Source of the DNA: an uncultured Clostridia bacterium
GTDB lineage: Bacteria; Bacillota; Clostridia; Oscillospirales; Ruminococcaceae
Length of the DNA stretch: 35,275 nucleotides
Assembly: GCA_947586185.1 (NCBI GenBank)
Contig: CANPXN010000028.1
Coordinates: 1 to 35,275 of the forward strand
Reading direction: 5' to 3'
Position numbers and translations under genes: made by a program. Below are positions 8,920 to 17,046 of the stretch, in pieces; within the stretch, counting starts at the first letter, position 1; each line of letters opens with the position of its first letter. Below the pieces are notes generated by a model. It saw nothing but the letters and a program-made list of their open reading frames with translations. It was not told the DNA's origin and did not search any database.

Positions 8920-10225
8920 TATGGATAACAGCATACATCTTAAAGCGCCTGATTGCTGGGTAAATGATCCAAACGGCTTTATCTGCTATAAAGGTGAGTA
9001 TCACTTGTTTTATCAATGCTTTCCTTATGCGCCGCATTGGGGAAGAATGCACTGGGGGCATGCTGTCAGCCGTGATCTTACAAATTGGGAGCATAAAGGA
9101 ATCGCTCTTTATCCCTCTAAAACAGATGACAGAAGCGGATGCTTCTCCGGCAGCGCCGTGGAGCATGACGGGAAAATGTATCTTTTTTATACCGGAGTGA
9201 ATTATGCTAAGGAAGACCCGGAAAATATTAATGTATGCCTGAATGATGAATTTAGCTCTGCACAGCTTATGATAACTTCCGGGGATGGATATTCTTTTGA
9301 TAATCTGAATGATAAAAATACGGTCATTCCTCCAATTGAAAGTCCTGAAATCGGCTGTAAGCAGAACACTCGTGATCCGAAGATATGGAGAGGAAAAAAT
9401 GCATGGTACATGGTGCTTGGCAGTACGGTAAATCAGTGCGGAAGAATGCTGTTTTACAGAAGCTATGATTTGAAGAGCTGGGAATATATAAATTTTTGTG
9501 AAAAAGAAAATTTTGGCTGGATGTGGGAATGCCCGGATTATTTTGAAACAGACGGCTTAAAAGTAGCAGTCTTTTCGCCAATGGGATTTTTAAATGATGG
9601 CAAAGGGTATGACTCGGCGGCAGTATGTATGCTTGTTGACTTTGATGAAAGCAGCTGTACAATGAATCTGCCGGATAAGTATCAGTTCTTTGATTATGGT
9701 CTTGATTTATACGCACCCCAAAGCACAATGGACGAAAACGGAAAACGTGTTATTATTGCATGGGTAAGAATGCCGGAAGCGGTTAATGGAAAGTGGAACG
9801 GTATGTTTTGTATTCCGAGAATTGCAGAAGTGAAGAATGGGCATATTTATTTCAGACCGCATCCCAATGTAACAAAGCGATTTTCTAAAAAGATCACATC
9901 TGTCTCAGAAGCAGGAGGCTCCGGGTATCAGATACGCATGGAGCTTAGAAACGGAGAAAGCATCAACATTGGAGGATATGTGATTTCCCGTGAAGCAGAT
10001 AAGATATTCACGGACCGTTCTGCTGTTTTTGCAGGACATGATGAAATAAGATGCCGGTTTGAAACGCCCGTCATAAAGGAAGGCTTTTATCTTGAAATTT
10101 ATGTTGACAGTAACTTGATTGAAGTTTATATCAATCATGGCGAATATGTGCTGAGCAATGTAGTTTACAGTTTATCAGACAAAATTGACGGTAAGGATTA
10201 TGAGCTTTACACAACTGTGGATTGA
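8912..10225 (+). CDS. GH32 beta-fructofuranosidase (cytosolic sucrose/fructo-oligosaccharide hydrolase)
   Basis: This glycoside hydrolase family 32 enzyme of 437 residues hydrolyses terminal fructose from sucrose or fructo-oligosaccharides. The catalytic triad is visible: nucleophile Asp19 in WVNDPNGF, transition-state stabiliser Asp155 in TRDPKIW, and acid/base Glu206 in MWECPDYF. A C-terminal beta-sandwich follows (YVDSNLIEVYINHGE). There is no signal peptide, so it acts on sugar after import. A reading from TTG 8888 is open, but ATG 8912 is well placed 6 bp after GGAGG and overlaps the ATPase stop by 8 bp. Because the transporter is ABC-type and not PTS, unphosphorylated sucrose or oligosaccharide is the likelier substrate than sucrose-6-phosphate. 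Confidence 0.94.
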   Translation: MSDMDNSIHLKAPDCWVNDPNGFICYKGEYHLFYQCFPYAPHWGRMHWGHAVSRDLTNWEHKGIALYPSKTDDRSGCFSGSAVEHDGKMYLFYTGVNYAKEDPENINVCLNDEFSSAQLMITSGDGYSFDNLNDKNTVIPPIESPEIGCKQNTRDPKIWRGKNAWYMVLGSTVNQCGRMLFYRSYDLKSWEYINFCEKENFGWMWECPDYFETDGLKVAVFSPMGFLNDGKGYDSAAVCMLVDFDESSCTMNLPDKYQFFDYGLDLYAPQSTMDENGKRVIIAWVRMPEAVNGKWNGMFCIPRIAEVKNGHIYFRPHPNVTKRFSKKITSVSEAGGSGYQIRMELRNGESINIGGYVISREADKIFTDRSAVFAGHDEIRCRFETPVIKEGFYLEIYVDSNLIEVYINHGEYVLSNVVYSLSDKIDGKDYELYTTVD

Positions 10226-10234
10226 GGTGAGAAA

Positions 10235-11647
10235 ATGAAACTGGAAAATAAAATCATGCTGATTACTTATGCGGACAGTATGGGAAAAAATCTGAAAGAG
10301 TTACATACAGCTTTGAACAGGCATTATAAAAATGCTGTTGGAGGTGTACACATTCTTCCGTTTTTCCCTTCCTCGGCAGACCGTGGATTTGCACCAATGC
10401 GGTATGATATAGTTGATGAGGAGTTTGGAGATTTTTCAGATATCGAAGCCCTTGGGAAAGAATATTACTTGATGTTTGACTTTATGGTCAATCATATATC
10501 TGCAAGCTCTGAATATTTTCAGGATTTTTTGCAGAAAAAGGACGAATCTGAGTACAGGGATATGTTCATTCGTTATAGCAAATTCTGGGACGGCGGCGAG
10601 CCAACTCAGGAGCAGATCGACAAAATTTATAAGAGAAAACCTCGTGCACCATATATTGAAGCGGAGTTTTCTGACGGAAGTAAGGAAAAAATCTGGTGTA
10701 CCTTTTGTGAAGAACAGATTGATTTAGATGTGACAAAGGAAAAGACAAAGTCCTTTATCCGAAATACATTAAAAGAAATGTGCCGGCATGGTGCATCGGT
10801 TATTCGTTTGGATGCCTTTGCTTATGCAGTAAAAAAAGCGGATACAAGCTGTTTCTTTATTGAGCCGGATATATGGGAGCTTCTTTATGAAATTGAGAAA
10901 ATCGTCAAGGAGGAGCAGGCAGAGATTTTGCCGGAAATTCATGAGCATTATACCATTCCAATGAAAATTGCAGATAAAGGATTCTGGGTCTACGATTTTG
11001 CGCTGCCGGTACTGACACTTCATGCACTTTATAATCATACGGGTGAATATCTGAAAAACTGGCTTGAAAAGTGTCCTATGAAGCAGTTCACAACATTGGA
11101 TACCCATGACGGGATCGGCATTGTGGACGTAAAGGACTTGCTGCCTGATTCAGAAATTGAAATGGTAAAGGAACAGATGTATAGCCATGGTGCAAATGTC
11201 AAAAAAATATACAGTTCTGAAGCGTACAATAATCTTGATATCTATCAGGTGAATACCACCTATTACTCTGCGCTTGGCAATAATGATGATGCTTATTTGC
11301 TGGCACGTGCTATCCAGTTCTTTGCACCGGGTATTCCGCAGGTGTACTATGTCGGTATGCTGGCAGGTTCAAATGATATTGAGCTTATGGAGCGTACCAA
11401 AAACGGACGTGATATTAACCGGCATTACTATTCCATGGAAGAAGTGAATCTGGAACAAAACAGACCGGTCGTGCAGAAACTCAAAGAGCTAATGATTTTG
11501 CGAAATACACATCCTGCCTTTTCGCTTGACGGAACGATCAAAATTGAATCCAGTGGAGACAGACTTGTAATTACAAGAAAATATGGCGCAGATCAAATTA
11601 TATTAAAAGCAGATTTGACAACATATCAATTTGAAATTGTCGAGTAA
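10235..11647 (+). CDS. Sucrose phosphorylase (GH13_18)
   Basis: This 470-residue GH13 enzyme cleaves sucrose with phosphate to alpha-glucose 1-phosphate and fructose, saving one ATP compared with hydrolysis. It starts with the family hallmark MLITYADSMGKNL and GGVHILPFFPSSADRGFAP. The catalytic residues line up: nucleophile Asp193 in VIRLDAFAY, acid/base Glu234 in LPEIHEHY and stabilising Asp292 in LDTHDGIG, close to the Asp192/Glu232/Asp290 numbering known for the Bifidobacterium enzyme. Related GH13_18 enzymes can act on sucrose 6'-phosphate or glucosylglycerate, so strict sucrose specificity is inferred from the fructosidase and fructokinase neighbours. It starts 9 bp after the GH32 gene with a GAGGTGAG ribosome site. 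Confidence 0.92.
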   Translation: MKLENKIMLITYADSMGKNLKELHTALNRHYKNAVGGVHILPFFPSSADRGFAPMRYDIVDEEFGDFSDIEALGKEYYLMFDFMVNHISASSEYFQDFLQKKDESEYRDMFIRYSKFWDGGEPTQEQIDKIYKRKPRAPYIEAEFSDGSKEKIWCTFCEEQIDLDVTKEKTKSFIRNTLKEMCRHGASVIRLDAFAYAVKKADTSCFFIEPDIWELLYEIEKIVKEEQAEILPEIHEHYTIPMKIADKGFWVYDFALPVLTLHALYNHTGEYLKNWLEKCPMKQFTTLDTHDGIGIVDVKDLLPDSEIEMVKEQMYSHGANVKKIYSSEAYNNLDIYQVNTTYYSALGNNDDAYLLARAIQFFAPGIPQVYYVGMLAGSNDIELMERTKNGRDINRHYYSMEEVNLEQNRPVVQKLKELMILRNTHPAFSLDGTIKIESSGDRLVITRKYGADQIILKADLTTYQFEIVE

Positions 11648-11671
11648 ACAGCTGATAAAAGGAGGAGTAAT

Positions 11672-12628
11672 ATGAAACAGTTTGACGTAGTCGCACTGGG
11701 TGAACTGCTGATTGATTTTACAGAAAGCGGTGAAAGTGCGCAGGGCAATCCTGTATTGGAGGCAAATCCCGGCGGCGCTCCCTGTAATGTACTTGCAATG
11801 CTGAATAAGCTGGGAAAGAAAACTGCTTTTATTGGCAAAGTCGGAAACGATACATTTGGAAGACAGCTTGCTGACGCAGTGCAGAAAAGCGGTACGGATA
11901 TTACAAATCTGATTTTTGATGATAATGTACACACAACCCTTGCATTTGTTCATACTTTAGCAGACGGTGAGCGTGAGTTTAGTTTTTACAGGAATCCCGG
12001 AGCTGATATGATGCTTAAAAAAGATGAGGTAATGGAGAATATCATCAAAGAGGCTAAAATCTTTCACTTTGGAACGCTTTCTTCTACTCATGCAGACGTC
12101 CGTGAGGCTACCAGATATGCTATAAAAACTGCAAAGGAAAACGGTGCGCTGATTTCATTTGATCCGAATCTGCGTGAACCTCTATGGGATTCTTTAGATG
12201 ATGCAAGACGTGAAATTGAATACGGGCTTTCAAAATGTGATGTTTTGAAAATTTCGGATAATGAATTAGAATTTATGACCGGTACAAAGGATTATTCCAA
12301 AGGTGTGCAGATGCTGCGGGAACATTATGATATAAAAATTATCTTTGTTACGCTCGGAAAAGACGGCAGCCGTGTATACTATAAGGATATGATGACGGAA
12401 AAGCCTACGTTTTCAGAAGTGAAAGCAATTGAGAAAACCGGTGCAGGCGATACTTTTGAGGGATGTGCATTGAATTATCTTCTGGAGCACGGACTCGATA
12501 ATCTTACAGAAGAAAATCTCACAGAACTTCTTACCTTTGCCAATGCCGGAGCTTCCCTGATCACAACTCGTAAGGGCGCTTTGAAGGTGATGCCGGAGAA
12601 AGACGAGATTGAGAGCTTGATTAAATAA
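11672..12628 (+). CDS. scrK: Fructokinase (PfkB/ribokinase family)
   Basis: This 318-residue PfkB-family sugar kinase phosphorylates the fructose released by GH32 and sucrose phosphorylase to fructose 6-phosphate. It shows the N-terminal signature LEANPGGAPCNVLAMLNKLG with FIGKVGNDTFG, and the C-terminal catalytic signature EKTGAGDTFEGCAL, in which GAGD supplies the anion hole and catalytic Asp. Length and order match bacterial ScrK/FrcK proteins. It follows the phosphorylase by 24 bp, with a strong AAGGAGGAG site before the ATG, and is the last gene of the operon, ahead of a hairpin terminator at 12693-12719. Confidence 0.93.
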   Translation: MKQFDVVALGELLIDFTESGESAQGNPVLEANPGGAPCNVLAMLNKLGKKTAFIGKVGNDTFGRQLADAVQKSGTDITNLIFDDNVHTTLAFVHTLADGEREFSFYRNPGADMMLKKDEVMENIIKEAKIFHFGTLSSTHADVREATRYAIKTAKENGALISFDPNLREPLWDSLDDARREIEYGLSKCDVLKISDNELEFMTGTKDYSKGVQMLREHYDIKIIFVTLGKDGSRVYYKDMMTEKPTFSEVKAIEKTGAGDTFEGCALNYLLEHGLDNLTEENLTELLTFANAGASLITTRKGALKVMPEKDEIESLIK

Positions 12629-12692
12629 TATTCCAAAATCACTGTTACAGCCGGAGATTTATTTGCAGATGCGCAATGCATTGAAAACTTAA

Positions 12693-12719
12693 AAAGGAGC
12701 GATTTTAGGTCGCTCCTTT
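12693..12719 (+). terminator. Terminator of the sucrose/fructan operon
   Basis: A perfect 10-bp stem (AAAGGAGCGA with TCGCTCCTTT) and a 7-nt loop end in a T-rich stretch. It lies 65 bp after the fructokinase stop and just before the convergent histidine-phosphatase gene. Its A-rich 5' flank lets it also act for the minus strand. Confidence 0.82.
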
Positions 12720-12736
12720 ATTTCTACAATTTGGTA

Positions 12737-13288
12737 TTATAATAATCTCATTAACTTGCAGTTATCCATTCCTGCACTCCAAAACTTTTCAATAGGTATA
12801 TTTCTGATTTGGCATACTATACTTGAATTTACGGCAGCATGCCCTACTATTAGAATATCTTTACCCTGTTCCAATTGCGGCTTAATTACATTTTCAATAA
12901 ATTCTTCAGTTCTTTTATATAAAGCTTCAAAGCTTTCTCCATCTTTAACAGGAGTAATATATTTTTCAGGCTGCATAAAAAGAACGTTTATAGGGCAGTT
13001 TGGAAGCTGAAAACTATTTTCGATACCTTCATATATGCCAAAGCTCATTTCAAGCAATCTTTCATCTGTAACAATCGGAACATTTCTCGATTCCAATACG
13101 ATTTCCGCTGTTTCTTTTGCACGAATCAGCGGAGAACAATAACACACATCAAAATGGACATCACTATATTCTTTTCCGGCGTTTTTTGCCATAATTCTTC
13201 CGTCTTCATTTAAAGGTATGTCTGTTCTTCCTTGTAATTTATGCCTTTCATTCCATTCAGTTTTTCCATGCCTCATAATATATAACAT
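12737..13288 (-). CDS. Histidine phosphatase family protein (phosphoglycerate mutase-like)
   Basis: This 183-residue member of the branch 1 histidine phosphatase superfamily has the catalytic RHG triad in IMRHGKTEWN (His7), the LQGRTDIPLNEDGR segment, the second Arg in SPLIRAKETAEI, the acidic residue in LEMSFGIYEG and the second His in VGHAAVNS. Proteins of this size act on small phosphorylated metabolites such as sugar phosphates, alpha-ribazole phosphate or nucleotides; nothing here fixes the substrate. It lies 12 bp downstream of the nitroreductase gene on the same strand and is probably co-transcribed with it. The ATG at 13288 is preceded by a G-rich ribosome site. Confidence 0.88.
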   Translation of the reverse strand: MLYIMRHGKTEWNERHKLQGRTDIPLNEDGRIMAKNAGKEYSDVHFDVCYCSPLIRAKETAEIVLESRNVPIVTDERLLEMSFGIYEGIENSFQLPNCPINVLFMQPEKYITPVKDGESFEALYKRTEEFIENVIKPQLEQGKDILIVGHAAVNSSIVCQIRNIPIEKFWSAGMDNCKLMRLL

Positions 13289-13300
13289 ATTTTATCGCCC

Positions 13301-13927
13301 CTACCATTTATTCCAATGGATACGGTCTTTTAATACGATGTTTTTTTGCTGTACTTTTGCAGCATCTTTTTGGGGTTTTCCGATTCCTATGAAACAAGGC
13401 ATAAAATAATCATGCGGAAATCCAAGGACATTTCTTGCGTATTCGCCTTCATTGCCAAGAGGCACTCTTAAAGTGTAGCCATATCCCTCAGCGGTTGCAG
13501 CGAGAAAAATATTTTCTATACTACACCAGATCGAAGCAAAGCCGTTAAGATGCGATATATTATCAGGATTTAATATATCTGTTTTCTGTTTCAGCAGGGG
13601 AATCACAATAACAGAAGCATCCATAAGCATTTTATATTGTTTCGGAACAGCATTTCTATAACATTCCTGCTGCAAAGTGTCGTTTAAATTCCAATCCTTT
13701 ATAAGCTGATCCATATCTTTATCAGAAATACCTTTAGGAATTATGTCGAGCAGCTTCATGACTATATTCTTATCCTGAATTACGACATAATGCCAGTCAC
13801 GCATATGATCATTGGTAGGAGCTTTGAATCCGGCTTCAATAATTCTTTCAATAACATCTGATGATATTGTTTCATTCTCAAAATCACGGATCGTTCTTCT
13901 CTTTTCTATAACCTCGTAAAATTCCAT
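13301..13927 (-). CDS. Nitroreductase family FMN-dependent oxidoreductase
   Basis: This 208-residue protein of the NfsA/NfnB-like fold begins with the typical FYEVIEKRRTIRDFENE segment, whose Arg-Arg-Thr-Ile-Arg binds the FMN phosphate, followed by EAGFKAPTNDHMRDWHYVV. The central AATAEGYGYTLRVPLGNE region and C-terminal GIGKPQKDA fit the family. Such enzymes reduce nitroaromatics, quinones or flavins using NAD(P)H; the physiological substrate is unknown. Translation starts at 13927 after AGAAAGGAAA. It leads a probable two-gene unit with the histidine phosphatase. Confidence 0.87.
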   Translation of the reverse strand: MEFYEVIEKRRTIRDFENETISSDVIERIIEAGFKAPTNDHMRDWHYVVIQDKNIVMKLLDIIPKGISDKDMDQLIKDWNLNDTLQQECYRNAVPKQYKMLMDASVIVIPLLKQKTDILNPDNISHLNGFASIWCSIENIFLAATAEGYGYTLRVPLGNEGEYARNVLGFPHDYFMPCFIGIGKPQKDAAKVQQKNIVLKDRIHWNKW

Positions 13928-13995
13928 TTTTAATTTCCTTTCTAATAAAATGTCTATGAAAGCGAATTTGTTTTGTCATTTTTACAAACCCAAAT

Positions 13996-14370
13996 TTATT
14001 TTTCACCCGTTTTGATAAAGCGCATTAATTCTTCGACATCATCAAAATCATCATAATCGCCGTTTATGCCTTCTCGATGATATATAATACCTTTTTGTTC
14101 GTTTCGTTCAAGACAATCTAAAAGCGTTTTCTCGCCATATCTTTTCGCAAATAAAGTAAAAGCATAAGGTTTGATTTTGGCCAGCAAACCTTTTTTACAA
14201 TCTTCATTGCAATTATAGCAGTGGTCGTAACATTTTTTCAATGAACATTTTCTGTTTTCACACCATTCCTTATCAGCACATTCATTTGAATTGCAGCCGC
14301 TGCAATGATCGTTTTCGCTGCATAAACAGCAAGCAAGCCCACATCTTGCAATTCCTAATTCACGTTTCAT
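13996..14370 (-). CDS. DUF3795 cysteine-rich protein
   Basis: This small protein of 124 residues has a dense N-terminal cysteine region (IARCGLACCLCSENDHCSGC, then CADKEWCENRKCSLKKCYDHCYNC), which matches DUF3795 proteins and probably binds zinc or an iron-sulfur cluster. The second half (YAFTLFAKRYGEKTLLDCLERNE) is helical. An upstream ATG at 14403 is in frame, but the ATG at 14370 lies behind GAAGAGGT at proper spacing and directly precedes the conserved region, so it is preferred. The function is unknown. It sits 68 bp upstream of the nitroreductase gene on the same strand, with no clear terminator between. Confidence 0.8.
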   Translation of the reverse strand: MKRELGIARCGLACCLCSENDHCSGCNSNECADKEWCENRKCSLKKCYDHCYNCNEDCKKGLLAKIKPYAFTLFAKRYGEKTLLDCLERNEQKGIIYHREGINGDYDDFDDVEELMRFIKTGEK

Positions 14371-14488
14371 AATGTACCTCTTCAACCTTAATTTTGTTTT
14401 CATATTATTCTTTTAAAAACAAAACAACCCAAAATATCAAATATTGAATCTCAAATTCTAAGTTTAACAGCAAAGTAAACTTGAAATA

Positions 14489-14743
14489 TTAAAACTGTTT
14501 CAAATTAAATTCTTCTAACCATTTTTCAAAATCTTCCTTACCGTATAAGTATTCAGTAGGGCTAACCTTAATATCAATTCCAGATAAAACCATTATTAAA
14601 TTCCAAGTTTTTTCGTTTTTAAAAATTAAATCACAATTAGTCACGTAATTTTGTGCCCAATCAGCAACTTCTTCCCTCAACGACATATCATTTTTTACTT
14701 TATACAACTGATTATATGTATAATTATAATTAGGCTCTTCCAT
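14489..14743 (-). CDS. Small hypothetical protein
   Basis: This protein of 84 residues is acidic and aromatic, with no signal peptide or membrane helix. I do not recognise the family. The sequence alternates predicted helix (LREEVADWAQNYV) with a strand-rich middle (WNLIMVLSGIDIKVSPTEYL) and ends in a helix (EDFEKWLEEFNL), which resembles compact single-domain proteins such as contact-toxin immunity proteins, but that likeness is only impressionistic. The open frame extends upstream to 14794; the ATG at 14743 is preferred because GAAAAGGT lies 7 bp before it. The region is more AT-rich than the neighbouring operons. Confidence 0.55.
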   Translation of the reverse strand: MEEPNYNYTYNQLYKVKNDMSLREEVADWAQNYVTNCDLIFKNEKTWNLIMVLSGIDIKVSPTEYLYGKEDFEKWLEEFNLKQF

Positions 14744-14862
14744 GTATTTACCTTTTCCGTTACTTATCATTGTAGTCGCCTTCAAAAACACCAAATTCTA
14801 ATTTACTCAAGTGTATCACTTTTCCCTGATAAAGTCAATATACCAAAAGGAGGCTTCACATC

Positions 14863-14916
14863 ATGCTGCATTTGATTTTTGCCGAACCGGTTCAGTTTAC
14901 AGCATGCGGCATATAA
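14863..14916 (+). other. Possible 17-codon leader ORF or gene remnant
   Basis: An ATG at 14863 sits 9 bp after an excellent AAAGGAGG ribosome site and opens only 17 codons (MLHLIFAEPVQFTACGI). It lies about 240 bp before the HD-GYP regulator. It contains the palindrome GAACCGGTTC (14884-14893) and is followed by a near-palindrome around CGTATATAGCTATATGCG. It may be a decayed gene start or a small peptide. Apart from this, the 14795-15028 stretch shows no gene. Confidence 0.25.
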
Positions 14917-15028
14917 TGGTCGTATATAGCTATATGCGCTTCTGGACTGTTGTCAAATATTAATACAATTTATGAGTGCAATCGAAAAAATGATGAAAAA
15001 ATCGCAATGTGACGATTTATAAAGATAC

Positions 15029-15057
15029 TTGACGAATAGCGCACTTCATGATATAAT
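15029..15057 (+). promoter_or_regulatory. Promoter of the HD-GYP/Hpt genes
   Basis: A -35 TTGACG (15029-15034) and a perfect -10 TATAAT (15052-15057), with a TGA extended -10, are 17 bp apart. The expected start near 15064 leaves a leader of about 90 nt before the ATG at 15154. Confidence 0.82.
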
Positions 15058-15153
15058 TATACTAACTAAACTGGAGTGAAACGGTTCAGGTGATAAGCAG
15101 CTATAATAACTTTTCCATGGATATATCAGAATTTTTAGAAAAGGAGAATACTT

Positions 15154-16290
15154 ATGAAAAAAAGAAAAGTGTTGATTATAGATGACTCCGAGTTGAACAG
15201 AGGTATTCTTGCAGAAATGCTATGCGATGAATACGAAGTGCTTGAAGCATGTAACGGAAGGGAAGGTATTTCGATCATACAGAAATACTATAGTGAAATT
15301 TCCATTGTGCTTCTTGACCTTGTAATGCCTGATGTGGACGGCTTTGGAGTACTGGAATATATGAACAACGCAGAACTGATTCAGGATCTACCGGTAATTA
15401 CTATATCCTCTGAAAGCAATCCTGATACTATGCATCGTTCCTTTGAACTCGGTTCTACTGATTATATAACCCGTCCATATGACGAGTTTATTGTAAAAAA
15501 TCGTATTCAGAATACAATAATGCTGTATGCAAAGCAGAAGAAGCTTATTGATATTGTGGCGGAGCAGATATATGAAAAAGAAAAAAGCAATGACCTGATG
15601 ATAAATATTCTCAGCCATATAGTAGAATTTCGAAACGGCGAAAGCGGTCTGCATGTGATACATATACATGTAATAACAGAAATTCTTCTGAAATGCCTTA
15701 TAAGAAAAACAGACCAATATTCTCTTACAAACAGCGATATAATAATGATAGCTAACGCTTCGGCATTGCATGATATCGGCAAGATCTCAATTCCGGATAA
15801 TATTTTAAATAAGCCGGGAAGATTTACGCCGGAAGAATTTGAAATTATGAAAACTCATTCAGCAGCCGGTGCAGACCTTATAGCACAGGTGGAAATTTAT
15901 AAGGACGAACCGCTGATAAAGGTCGCTACCGAGATCTGTCGCTGGCATCATGAGCGTTACGACGGTAGAGGATATCCGGATGGACTTAAAGGCGATGAGA
16001 TACCGATCTCTGCTCAGATCGTTTCCATTGCGGATGTGTATGACGCATTGACAAGTGAACGCTGCTATAAAAAAGCCTTTACTCATGAAAAAGCTCTTGA
16101 AATGATCTTAAACGGAGAATGCGGAACATTTAATCCTATACTTCTGGAGTGCCTTATGGAATGCGCACAGGAGATAAGAGCTGCCCTTGAAAGCAAAACT
16201 ATTGATAAGTTTAAGGGTAAAAGAAGAAGTATTTCAAAGGAAGTCAAATATCTTACTAAGGAAGTTCTGAAAGATCAGAATATTGTATAA
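15154..16290 (+). CDS. Response regulator with HD-GYP output (c-di-GMP phosphodiesterase)
   Basis: This 378-residue two-domain regulator has an N-terminal receiver with the acidic pair IDDSE near residues 10-12 and phospho-Asp55 in LLDLVMPDVDG. A short coiled linker leads to an HD-GYP domain with HD at 206-207 in ALHDIGKISIP, HH at 265-266 in WHHERYDGRGYP (GYP intact), and SIADVYDALTSERCY. The expected reaction is c-di-GMP hydrolysis to GMP, controlled by receiver phosphorylation. The start has an AAAAGGAGAA site. A stand-alone Hpt gene follows after 14 bp and a hybrid kinase follows that, so phosphate probably arrives through this relay. The receiver looks functional, with the Thr/Ser and a Pro-rich segment (TISSES, TRPYDE) in place; the usual Lys before the Pro is Arg. 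Confidence 0.93.
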   Translation: MKKRKVLIIDDSELNRGILAEMLCDEYEVLEACNGREGISIIQKYYSEISIVLLDLVMPDVDGFGVLEYMNNAELIQDLPVITISSESNPDTMHRSFELGSTDYITRPYDEFIVKNRIQNTIMLYAKQKKLIDIVAEQIYEKEKSNDLMINILSHIVEFRNGESGLHVIHIHVITEILLKCLIRKTDQYSLTNSDIIMIANASALHDIGKISIPDNILNKPGRFTPEEFEIMKTHSAAGADLIAQVEIYKDEPLIKVATEICRWHHERYDGRGYPDGLKGDEIPISAQIVSIADVYDALTSERCYKKAFTHEKALEMILNGECGTFNPILLECLMECAQEIRAALESKTIDKFKGKRRSISKEVKYLTKEVLKDQNIV

Positions 16291-16304
16291 ATGGAGGAAG
16301 CAAT

Positions 16305-16661
16305 ATGACATTGAAGCAATGTTATGAACTGTTTGGTGGAGATTATGAAGGCGTTATTTCCAGAATGCTTAAGGAGGAACGCGTTAAAAAATTTGTAATT
16401 AAGTTTGGAAACGATCAAACCTTTAACGGACTTACGGATATGCTTGCAGCCGAAAACTATGAAGAAGCCTTTCGTGCTGCCCATACAATAAAGGGATTGT
16501 GTCAGAACCTTGGATTCGATCGGCTCTTTAAGTCGTCTTCTGCACTTACAGAAGCTCTTCGCGGCGGCAAAAAACCGGAGGATGATTCAATTTATCAGCA
16601 GGTAAAGGAAGATTATGAACAGATCATAAATGCGATCAAACAGCTTGATGATGAGCAATAA
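16305..16661 (+). CDS. Stand-alone Hpt (histidine phosphotransfer) protein
   Basis: This 118-residue protein is an Hpt four-helix bundle with the phospho-accepting His60 in the canonical AAHTIKGLCQNLGFDRL motif. It has no membrane segment and no other domain. Such proteins shuttle phosphate between the receiver of a hybrid kinase and the receiver of an output regulator. It lies 14 bp after the REC-HD-GYP gene (GGAGG before its ATG) and upstream of a hybrid kinase with two receivers, so it is the obvious connecting element of a local relay. A short hairpin just downstream probably ends the two-gene transcript. Confidence 0.92.
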   Translation: MTLKQCYELFGGDYEGVISRMLKEERVKKFVIKFGNDQTFNGLTDMLAAENYEEAFRAAHTIKGLCQNLGFDRLFKSSSALTEALRGGKKPEDDSIYQQVKEDYEQIINAIKQLDDEQ

Positions 16662-16679
16662 ATTGTTTTAATGAAAATA

Positions 16680-16708
16680 CCCCACAATAATTTTGTTGAA
16701 ATGTGGGG
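16680..16708 (+). terminator. Terminator-like hairpin after the Hpt gene
   Basis: A 7-bp stem (CCCCACA with TGTGGGG) encloses a 15-nt loop 18 bp after the Hpt stop, and a T-run (AATTTTTTG) follows about 9 bp later. It is weaker than the other terminators in the window. Confidence 0.55.
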
Positions 16709-16733
16709 AGCATATAATTTTTTGAATTTGCAT

Positions 16734-16902
16734 TACGATTATATTTAAATTAGAATCGTAGCAATGCCTGATAAGCTCGCTTGATCATGCTGCGATTATT
16801 GAAGCCTACGCTTGAAGAAGCTTTGCTTCTCAGTCTTAATCAGGGGCTTTACTTTTACTTAAAAATTACAATTTCCCTCGCCTCCTAAGAGGCGAGGGAA
16901 AT
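16734..16902. other. Hairpin-rich intergenic segment, possible small RNA or palindromic element
   Basis: The 385-bp gap 16662-17046 holds no recognisable gene. Within it lie a 7-bp inverted repeat (TACGATT 16734-16740 with AATCGTA 16754-16760), a 6-bp hairpin AGAAGC/GCTTCT (16816-16830), and a perfect 14-bp stem with a CTAA loop (ATTTCCCTCGCCTC 16871-16884 with its complement 16889-16902). The last is unusually GC-rich for this region and is not followed by a T-run on the plus strand. It may be a terminator for an unannotated transcript, a palindromic repeat, or an element remnant. Confidence 0.45.
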
Positions 16903-17046
16903 AAGCATATGGGCATTTAAGTTGTATTTTTACAATTACAGAGAATGACAGAACATTACGCTATAAAAGGGCTGGATAAAACAGTGAAATGTTCAGGCAT
17001 TGCGTAGTGATTTAAATATTTCAAAAAGAATGCGGAGGTCAGTAAT

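Noticed and set aside
14884-14893. GAACCGGTTC as a proven site for the sugar-operon repressor
   Set aside because: It shares only the 8-bp core, lacks the flanking T/A and the second site, and is 10 kb away from the operon.
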